Translations under genes and position numbers: made by a program
Shown: positions 56,190-64,000 of the stretch, piece after piece
Layout: the number at the start of each line of letters is the position of its first letter
Numbering within the stretch: position 1 is the stretch's first letter
Notes under the pieces: generated by a model
Told to the model about the DNA's origin: nothing
Seen by the model: only the letters and a program-made list of their open reading frames with translations
The model's database searches: none
Origin: Ornithorhynchus anatinus
Lineage: Eukaryota > Chordata > Mammalia > Monotremata > Ornithorhynchidae
Assembly (NCBI RefSeq): GCF_004115215.2
Contig: NC_041732.1
Span: 5,288,610-5,352,609 of the forward strand
DNA: 64,000 nucleotides
Reading direction: 5' to 3'

Positions 56190-56460
56190 TTATTATTATT
56201 ATTTGCCATCGAGTTGTTTCCTATTCATAGCGACTCCATGGATAAACTTTCTCCAGAAAGTCCTGTCCTCTGCCATAATCCACAACCTTTCTAATTGTTC
56301 TTCCCTTTTCATTGTTAGGGTCTTTATCCATCTAGCTGCCGCTCTGCCTCTTCCTCATTTCCCTGGACTTTTCCTCGCATTAGTGTCTTCTTCAGAGAAT
56401 TAAACCTCCTGATTATGTGTCCAAAATATGCTAATCTAAATCGAGTCACTTGGCTGTTTT
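56190..56460 (-). mobile_element. Possible RTE-type fragment
   Basis: catcgagttgtttcctattc and cgactccatggata are typical of inverted RTE/BovB-like 3' ends. Relative of 10035-10215. Confidence 0.4.
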
Positions 56461-56619
56461 GGGTAACAATAATCATGGTATTTGTTAAGCGCTTATTCTG
56501 TTCCAGGCGTGGGTGGAGTTGAGGGCGACCGGTGGGGGTGGGTGGGTGGGGGTGTCTCGGGTAGGGGCGGGTTTCTGAGAGAGGTGGGGATGTCTAGGGG
56601 AATAGGGTGACTGGGCGAG

Positions 56620-57320
56620 GTAATAATAGTAATTAAGGCATTTGTTAAGCTCTCTCTCTGTGCCAAGCACTGTTCTAAGAGCTGGGGTAGAGATAAACTA
56701 ATCAGGTTGGACACTGTCCCTGTCCCACATGGGGCTCAGCGTCTTAGTGGAAAGAGCAGGGGCCTGGGAGTCAGAAGGACCTGGGTTCTAATCCTGATTC
56801 GGCCACATGTCTGCTGTGTGACCTTGGGCAAGGCACTTCACTTCTCTGTGCCTCACTTACCTCATCTGTAAAATGGGAGTTAAGGCTGTGAGACCCTTGT
56901 GGGAAAGGGACTTTGTCCAACCTGATTAGCTTGCATTATTATAGTTATCATTAATAATAATAATCGTATTTATTGAGCGCTTACTGTGTACTGTTTACTA
57001 AGCACTTGGGTGAGTACAATATCATGTCAGGCACATTCCCTGCCCACAGTGAGCTCGCAGTCTAGAGGAGGCAGATATTAATATAAATAAATAGATAATA
57101 AATAAATTGCTTGTATCTATCCTGGTGCTTAGAATAATGCTTGACACATAGTAAACGCTTAACAGATAGCATTATTACTATTATTATTCCCCATTTTACA
57201 GATGCACTAACCTAGGCACAGAGAAGGGAAGTGACTTGCCCAAGGTCACACAGCAAATGGCAGAGCCGAGATTAAAACCCAGATCCTTCTGTTTCCCAAA
57301 TCCGTGCTCTTTCCACTAAT
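56620..57320. mobile_element. Three-level nested insertion
   Basis: Antisense SINE (56620-56743, 57186-57320) holds a sense SINE (56744-56945, 57108-57185), which holds an antisense L2 tail (about 56955-57107). Confidence 0.75.
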
Positions 57321-57560
57321 AATAATAATAATAATTGTGATATTGTGTTAAGCGCTTACTATGTGTCAGGCACTGTACTGAGCGCTAGGGTAGACACAAG
57401 GTAATCAGGTTGGACACGTCCCTGTGTCACATAGGGCTCACAGTCTTAATCCCCGTTTTTCACCTGAGGAAACTAAGGCACCGGGAAGTGAAGTGACATG
57501 CCCGAGGTCACACAGCAGATAAGTGGAGGCGGGATTAGAACTCAGGTCCAGGCCACGGGG
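57320..57560 (-). mobile_element. Mon-1 type SINE
   Basis: Antisense copy lacking its head. Confidence 0.75.
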
Positions 57561-57696
57561 TTGGTGTGGATGGGGGTGTCTAGAAAGGGTGGGGCTATCG
57601 GTGGATGGGGTGTCTGGGAGAGTTGGAGGTGTTGATGTGGAGAGGTGCAGCTCCCGGGGAGGTGTTCTGGGGCCACCAGGCCAGGGTGAGAGGTCA

Positions 57697-58070
57697 GGAA
57701 ATTTGGATGGGGCGGGGGTGAGGGGCTAAGGGGAAATTTGGATGGGGGTAGGGGTGAGGGGCTAAGGGGAAAATTGGATGGGACAAGGGTGAGGGACTAA
57801 AGGGGAAATCGGATGGGGGCAGAGGTGAGGGCTAAAGGGAAATTTGGCTGGGGCAGGGGTGAGAGGCAAAGGGGAAAATTGGATGGGGCAGAGGTGAGGA
57901 GCTAAGGGGAAATTTGGATGGGGGCAAGGGTGAGGGCTAACGGGAAATGTGGATGGGGACGGGGTGAGGGCTAAAGGGAAATTTGCATGGGGCAAGGGCA
58001 GGGGGCTAAGGGGAATTTTGGATGGGGGCAGGGGTGAGGGCTAACGGGAAGTTTGGATGGGGCAGGGTCG
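57697..58070. repeat. Minisatellite, about 11 units of 33-37 bases
   Basis: Unit ggggaaatttggatgggg then caggggtgagggctaa, 2.3 kb before KLK1. Purine-rich on the + strand. Confidence 0.9.
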
Positions 58071-58248
58071 GGCTGCCTGAGGTGGGGCTGGCGATGATGT
58101 CATGAGGGTACAGGGAGGACGATTTGAGTCCATCTTTTAACGCATCTCCAGTCCAACCCCCCGCCTCCCTCCCCTGTTCCGTTCGAGGAGATTTTATCCG
58201 TTTCCCGCTGGCCTGAGAGCTGACCGAGAGGGCCAGCGAACTGGGGCC

Positions 58249-58266
58249 GGGGGGGGGGGGGGGGGG
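58249..58266. repeat. Run of 18 G
   Basis: Uninterrupted homopolymer; length may be unreliable in sequencing. Confidence 0.85.
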
Positions 58267-58274
58267 CTGTTGGC

Positions 58275-59850
58275 GAGGACGGAGAAACAATAATTGTGGC
58301 ATTTGTTAAGCGCTTACTTTGTGCCAGGCGCTGTACTGAGCGCTGGGGTGGTTACAAGTAAATCAGGTTGGACACGGTCCCTGTGCCAGGTGCGACAGTC
58401 TCAATCCCCATTTTACAGATGAGGTAACTGAAGCCCAGAGAAGTGAAGTGACTTGCCCAAGGTCACAGAGCAGATAAGTGGCAGAGCCTGGATTAGAACC
58501 CATGACCTTCTGACTCCCAGGCCCGGGCTCAATCCACTGTGCCATGCTGCTACACGGGGAGAGTGGGGTGGGGTGTCAGGCAGGGTGGCCATTGTTCAGA
58601 AGGGGAAACTGAGGCACGGGACGGGGGAGGGGGCCTAGGGTCCCTCCCACCTCACCAACCAGCTCTGTTGCAGGCTGAAGAGGGTCGCCCCCTCCCCACC
58701 CCCACGCGGGGAAGGTTGGGGGGGGGCGCGGTTGCGTGGCTCAGTGGAAAGAGCCCCGTCTTGGGAGTCAGAGGTCATGGGTTCGAATTCTGGCTCTGCC
58801 ACTTGTCAGCTGTGTGACTGTGGGCAAGTCACTTCACTTCTCTGTGCCTCAGTTACCTCATCTGTAAAATGGGGATGAAGACTGTGAGCCTCACGTGGGA
58901 CAACCTGATTACCCTGTATCTCCCCCAGCGCTTAGAACAGTGCTTTGCACATAGCTTAACAAATACCTTAACAAATACCAACATTATTATTATTATTATT
59001 ATTCTGAGCAGACTCGGGCTTTCCGTGCCCCGCTTCAAGGAGCTGTTACCATCTCGCCCCCTTCTTCCCCGATACCATCTTCCCAGCCCCCGGCCCAGCG
59101 CCACAACCTCGGTGACCCGGAGATAAGGTGGCAGGAAATAAGCAGTGGGAGCAAAGGAGACCTCTCTCCTCCCAAGGGCCAGAAGCCCTCCACCCCCACC
59201 CTCCCAACCTTCCAAATCCCAATCTGTATCCCTCTAACCCTTTCCAAGCCCTCCTGCGCCCAATTCCCAACTCCTCTTAAGCCCCTGAATTTCCCTTCTA
59301 CCCATAATGGTATTTGTTAAGCGCTTACTATGTGCCGAGCACTGTTCTAAGCGCTGGGGTAGACACAGGGGAATCAGGTTGTCCCACGTGGGGCTCACAG
59401 ACTTCATCCCCATTTTCCAGATGAGGTAACTGAGGCACAGAAAAGTGAAGCGACTTGCCCACAGTCACACAGCTGGCAAGTGGCAGAGCCGGGATTTGAA
59501 CTCATGACCTCTGACTCCAAAGCCCGGGCTCTTTCCACTGAGCCACGCTGCTTCTCTACCACACCCATAACTCACCACACCTTTACACCTTCAAACCTCT
59601 CTTAATAATAATGACTGTGGTATTTGTTAAGCGTCACCGTACTAAGCGCTGGGGTAGATGGAAGATAATCGGGTTGGATACGGTCCCTTTCCCACACAGG
59701 GCTCCCGTCTTATCCCCGTTTTACGGATGAGAGAACGGGGGCCCAGAGAAGTGAAGTGACGTCCCCAGGGTCACACAGCGGACAAGTGGCAGAGTGGGGA
59801 TTAGAACCCAGATCCTATTGATTCTCTGGCCCTTGCTGCATTCACTAGAG
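58275..59850. mobile_element. Four SINEs upstream of KLK1
   Basis: Antisense 58275-58555, sense 58730-59005, antisense 59300-59562 and antisense 59600-59850. 59006-59290 is unique, C-rich. Confidence 0.75.
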
Positions 59851-60207
59851 ACAGGCCCGAGGCCTTCCCCAACCCCTCCCCCGCCCCCCCATTTTCCTCC
59901 CACCACCCCCTCCTTCCTCCCTCCCCCCGCCCTGCCCAGTCCAGGCCAGGCCTCTGACCCTGGCACGGCTCCATCCCAACGTCTCTTCTCGGGAGCAGGA
60001 AGGATCTTGCTTTACGACCAGGGCCCCCGGCTCTCTCCCCTTCCTCCTTCCCTTCTCCCGTTTCCGCCCCCTCCTTCCCCACCCTGCTTCGGGATAGGGG
60101 AGGGGCAGGTGGGAATTAGGGATAAGGCGGCCACCTCCGAGACACCTGCAGTTTCCGCACAGGTAAAAGGGGGGGTGGAGGGGGCGGGGTCCGGGGGGGA
60201 TGGGACG

Positions 60208-60218
60208 GCCTATAAAGG
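60208..60218 (+). promoter_or_regulatory. KLK1 TATA box
   Basis: Canonical tataaag at 60211-60217 in a GC-rich setting, about 158 bases before the ATG. No splice acceptor is needed, so a single 5' untranslated segment of roughly 130 bases continuous with exon 1 fits. Confidence 0.6.
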
Positions 60219-60368
60219 GCCCCGTTAACCGTTCTCCACCCCCACTTGGCCCCCTTCACAGCTCGACTTCTTTCCGCAACTACCCCTCCCCTGCCGACAA
60301 CTGCAGAGCCCCCCCCACGACCCTGCGGGCACCCCCCAATGGCACCATCGCACCTCCCTCACCTCACC

Positions 60369-61630
60369 ATGTGGTTCAGCTTTTTGACCTGGACCCTGCT
60401 CTTGGGGAGCACAGGTGAGACGGAAAGAAGGAGGGGGGAGGGTCACTTGGTTGGTGGGGGGCACAGATTGCAGAAGCGGACAAGGGCAGAGCTGGGGGGG
60501 ACGGTGGGGGGTACGATCAGAGTAGGTGCTGCAACGAGAGGGAGGAGCTGAGGACCCGACAGCTGGAACTGACGCCTCCAGTCTTCCGCGTGGCCCTCGG
60601 CCTTCCCCCTTCCCCACTCTGCACCCCAGCTTTGCTCCCTGCCTCCCCCATCCCGTCACCCACTTACCCACCTAGTTGCCTCCTTTCTGCCTTCTCTTCA
60701 CCCCCCTCCCACCCTTGCCTCTCAGCCTCACACCCTGCCCCCCATCCTGGTCCCTTGAAACTCCCCTCCCCAATTCTGCCCCCGCCCCCAGATTTTCACC
60801 CCAAATCCTCCACACGGTTCCCCGCCACTCTCCAGCCCCGCTCCCTTCACCCGTCAGCCTCCTCGCCAACCCCTGCCTCCCCTCATCTCCTTCTCAGGGG
60901 TGACCGTGGCCCAGGTTCGCATCCTGGGGGGCCAGGAGTGCCCCCCCAATTCACACCCCTGGCAGGTGGCGCTCTACTACTTCTCTGATTTCGTGTGCGG
61001 GGGCGTCCTCATTGACAGCAATTGGGTGCTCACGGCGGCACACTGCCAAGTCCAGTGAGTGAGGGTTGAGGACGTGAGGTGGGGAAAGAGGGTGGGCCCG
61101 GGACTGGAGTGGGAGAGGGCAGAGCCCAGAAATAGGGGTGGGGGTGTGGGGACTGGGGACTGGGAGAGGGTGGGGAGAGGCAGAACTCAGGAAGAGGGAT
61201 TCTCCCCTTCCTACAAGCGCCCCCAGACCCTGCCCCTCTAGGGGGGCTCCTGAGAGGCCCAGGCCTCCCCGACCCCCTCCCACCCATCTCTTCGGGAGCA
61301 TAGGCCCTCCGCTCTGCCCTGACCCTTCCTCCCCCAGACATTACCAGGTCTGGCTGGGCCGCCGACTTCGCTGGAGGACGACGAGGAGGGGCGGGGTCAG
61401 TTCGTCCTGGTCAAAGGCCAGCTTCCCCCATCCTGACTTCAACATGAGCCTCGTGGGGCAGCAAGAGAATCCTGAGGAGCTGGACTACAGCCACGACATC
61501 ATGCTCCTGCAGCTGGCCGAGCCGGCGCAGTTCAACTCCTACATCCAGCCCCTCACGCTCCCCAAGGCAGTCGTCTCTACGGACACCACCTGCTGGACCT
61601 CGGGCTGGGGCAGCATCTCGAGCAACTCGG
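60369..61630 (+). CDS. KLK1: Tissue kallikrein 1, coding exons 1-3 only (gene runs past the window)
   Basis: Exons 60369-60414, 60898-61054 and 61338-61630 encode the N-terminal 60% of a secreted serine protease. Start residues MWF and TATA-type promoter agree with human KLK1; signal peptide [16 protein letters not shown], propeptide to VAQVR, mature ILGGQEC. His is in TAAHC (exon 2), Asp in [11 protein letters not shown]. The long kallikrein loop [21 protein letters not shown], with its NMS sequon, is diagnostic of KLK1 and cuts kininogen-type substrates in human. An in-frame upstream ATG at 60339 has poor context; 60369 has A at -3. Exon 3 residues after WLGR are Arg-rich and match human KLK1 only if read one frame over (see findings). 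Exons 4 and 5 with the Ser motif are not visible before 64000, where intron 3 is filled by an L2 element. Confidence 0.85.
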
Positions 61631-61769
61631 GTACGGTCCGCCTGCCCCGGGGCTACCGGGGAGTGGGGCGGCTAGAGGGAGGAGCTGGGCTCTGGGGAGC
61701 CGGGGCGCCTGGCTCCCAGAAGGGGTGGGAGCAGGATAGACGCTCCCAGCTCCCCTCCCGCATTCTCGC

Positions 61770-61925
61770 GGCCTAGTGGATAGAGCACGGGCCCGGGAGT
61801 CAGAAGGTCATGGGCTCTAATCCCGGCTCTGCCATTTGTCTGCTGCGTGAACTTGGGTGAGTCACTTCACTTCTCTGTGCCTCAGTTCCCTCATCTGTAA
61901 AGTGGGGATTGAGACTGCGAGCCCC
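61770..61925 (+). mobile_element. Partial Mon-1 type SINE in KLK1 intron 3
   Basis: Only the 5' half, ending after gactgcgagccccatgtg. Confidence 0.7.
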
Positions 61926-62099
61926 ATGTGCAGGCCCCGCAGTCCCCAGAACCACGTGTAGCTCCCAGAGAGCCGTGTTCCCAGCTCTCCTCCACCCCGC
62001 AAGGCCATGGGACAACTGCCCCCCCTCTGCCCAGAAGCAGCCATCCTTTGGGGAGCCCCCACTCCCTCCTCCCCTGTGCTTGACCAGAGGTGAATGATT

Positions 62100-64000
62100 T
62101 CCCCCGACCGCCCCCCCACCCCGGGGCAACATTGCCCTTGTTCTCACTGTGTTACTTTTAACTGTTACCTGCGCCCGCACCTACTGACCCTGCCCATGTT
62201 GCTTGGTTATCTCCTCCTCTCCCCAGGAGTTTCCTCTCCTCTGTCCCCCATATCAACTCCACCCTCCCCCAGAGCCGCCATCCACCGGGCTCCCTCCGCC
62301 GCCTCAAAGACATTTGGGCCAAGAGCCTCAGGACTCTCCTTGCTGCTATCCTTTTGATTTTGATTTGATAGGCCCATGGACAAGTCAACATTCGACCCTG
62401 GGCGTCACCAACTTATTAATAATATTATATTGTATCATATTATTGCTATCGCATGTCAATGTTAACTGTTAACAATGTTAACTGTTCTCGGTGCTGTCAC
62501 TTACCTCACTGACTTCACCATGGCCTTCCAACCCCCCTCCTCCCATCTGCCCTTCCCAATCCTCACCTTCCCCTCTCCCACCCAGCACTTTCCCTCACAT
62601 TCCACTGCCTCCTCCCCTCCACCCCAGCCCCTCTCTAAAATCCCGCTTTACCAGCGCCATCCCTCATGCCCCTCCCCTTGCGCCCTTCCCCACCGAACCC
62701 CCTTCCCTTCCCTCTTCCCCGCCTACACCCCATCCCAGTTCTCCTGTCCCATCGCCACCCCTCCATCCCCCTCTCCCCGCCCAGGTCCCCACCATCTCAT
62801 TCCCATCCAAACCCTCCCCTCCCCCCGCTCCCTTCCCCCTCCCTCCACCTCCCCCACAGCTGCTACCGAGTGTGGCCTATAGAACCCCCGCTGCATTATA
62901 GGTAAGCTCCCTGTCATTCTTGACCTTTTCCTTTCCCGCTCTCTCCTCCTCCTCCTCCTCGCCCTCACGGAGACCTGGCTCACCCTTGAGGACACGGTCT
63001 CTTCTCCTGCTCTCTCCACTGGATACCTCTCCTTCTCCCTCTCCCCAAGACTCACCGGGAAAGGAGGAGGCCGTGCGGCTTCCTTCTCGCACCCCAAGTG
63101 CCGCTACCACACTATTCCTCCTCCCCCTTCCCTCTCCTTCCCCTCCTTTGAAGCCCATATCATCCGCCTCTACCACCCCCTCCAGATTCTTGTAGCTGTC
63201 GTCTACCGCCCCCCCTGGTCCCACCTCCAACGTCTTTAACTACCTTGACCCCTTTCTCACCTTCCTTCTCTCCTTCTCACTGCCCACTCTGATCCTCGGA
63301 GACTTCGACATCCACATGGATGTACCCGGTGACCCCTCTGCCGCCCGCCTGCTCTCACTCCTTGACTCTGCCAACCTCCTGCTCCGCCACGCCTCACCCA
63401 CTCACCAACTTGGTCGCACCCTCGATCTCCTCCTCTCTCACCGCTGCCCTATCTCCACCCTCACAACTCTGAAATCCCTCTCTCGGGCCATCACCTTCTC
63501 ACCTGCCTCCTCTCTCACACTCCCTCCCCTTGCAAATCTGTATTACTCCCCCACAGAGACCTCCACTCTCTTGACCCCGTCCGTCTCTCCTAAAGCAACT
63601 CACCCCACCTTGCCTCCCTATCCTCTCTTCCCATTCTCGATGATCAGGTTACTGCTCTCAACTCCACCCTCTCTACTCAACTCAACTCAACTCGCTCGCA
63701 CCCCTTTCCCTCTGCTGCTCTCGCTCCACTAACCCACAGCCCTGGATCTCTGCCTCTGTTCTCCTCCTTTGTTCTTATGCTTGAGCTGCTGAGCGCTGCT
63801 GGCGAAAGTCTAAGCACCAAGTCAACCTTATTCACTTTAATATATCCTTTCCTGTCTTAATTCTGCCCTCTCCTCTGCCAGGCAAAACTATTTTTCTTCC
63901 CTCATTGATGCCCATGCCCATCACCCCGCCAATTTTTCCAGACTTTAAATTCTCTCTTCAGGCCCCTTGTTCCTCCCCCTTCCATCCCTCCCCCCCCCAC
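62100..64000 (+). mobile_element. Sense L2 LINE in KLK1 intron 3, cut by window end
   Basis: C-rich 5' part followed by decayed endonuclease domain: VAVVYRPP-like frame near 63190-63215 and LILGDFDIHMD near 63290-63320, then LLSLLDSANLLL. Reading frames are shifted several times, so the copy is dead. Left boundary is uncertain. Confidence 0.75.

Noticed and set aside
60339-60368. Upstream in-frame ATG as KLK1 start
   Set aside because: Poor context (C at -3) and it would put ten polar residues before the signal peptide; MWF at 60369 matches human KLK1.
63316-63732. 138-codon + strand frame at the right end
   Set aside because: Matches decayed L2 endonuclease-region sequence, with frame shifts on both sides.

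Overview
This window is mammalian genomic DNA from a monotreme, most likely platypus (Ornithorhynchus anatinus), though echidna cannot be excluded. Nearly all non-genic DNA is made of tRNA-derived Mon-1 type SINEs and 3'-end L2 LINE fragments, in both orientations and often nested, which is the known signature of monotreme genomes. Genes have five coding exons with GT..AG introns and vertebrate polyadenylation signals. There are no bacterial features.

The window is part of the kallikrein (KLK) serine protease cluster. I can assemble six genes exon by exon, all with the classic KLK intron phases (1, 2, 1, 0). Five are on the + strand: KLK7 (3246-7732), KLK6 (17473-22345), KLK5 (28774-33865), KLK15 (44710-47694) and the first three exons of KLK1 (60369-61630, running off the right edge). 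One gene is on the - strand between KLK15 and KLK1 (52604-49341). It encodes a complete trypsin-like KLK protease that I cannot match to a single human gene; it looks closest to KLK8 and KLK15. The order KLK7-KLK6-KLK5-KLK15-KLK1 is that of the human locus, but KLK4 and the KLK2/KLK3 pair, which in human lie between KLK5 and KLK15, are absent. About 10.8 kb of mostly repeats sits in their place.

All five complete genes keep the His/Asp/Ser triad, a signal peptide, a short activation peptide ending in Lys or Arg, and a GDSGGPL motif. The products are expected to be secreted zymogens that activate one another by trypsin-like cleavage. KLK5, KLK6, KLK15 and the - strand gene have Asp at the S1 position (trypsin-like); KLK7 has Asn there (chymotrypsin-like), as in human KLK7.

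Layout: 1-3200 repeats, a CpG-rich putative KLK7 promoter and a 50-bp minisatellite; 3.2-7.8 kb KLK7; 7.8-16.9 kb repeats and a repeat-poor KLK6 upstream region; 17-22.6 kb KLK6; 22.7-28.3 kb repeats with a long L2 copy and a local duplication; 28.3-33.9 kb KLK5; 33.9-44.1 kb gene desert of repeats with an AT-rich island; 44.2-47.7 kb KLK15; 49.1-53.3 kb the - strand gene; 53.4-60.2 kb repeats and a second minisatellite; 60.2-61.6 kb KLK1 exons 1-3; 62.1-64 kb a sense L2 element in KLK1 intron 3. Points most worth a second look are the unassigned inverted KLK gene, the apparent compensated frameshift in KLK1 exon 3, Asp189 in KLK15, the short propeptide of KLK5, and the splice-acceptor-like minisatellite in front of KLK7. 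Orthology calls rest on my memory of human KLK sequences, not on a search.
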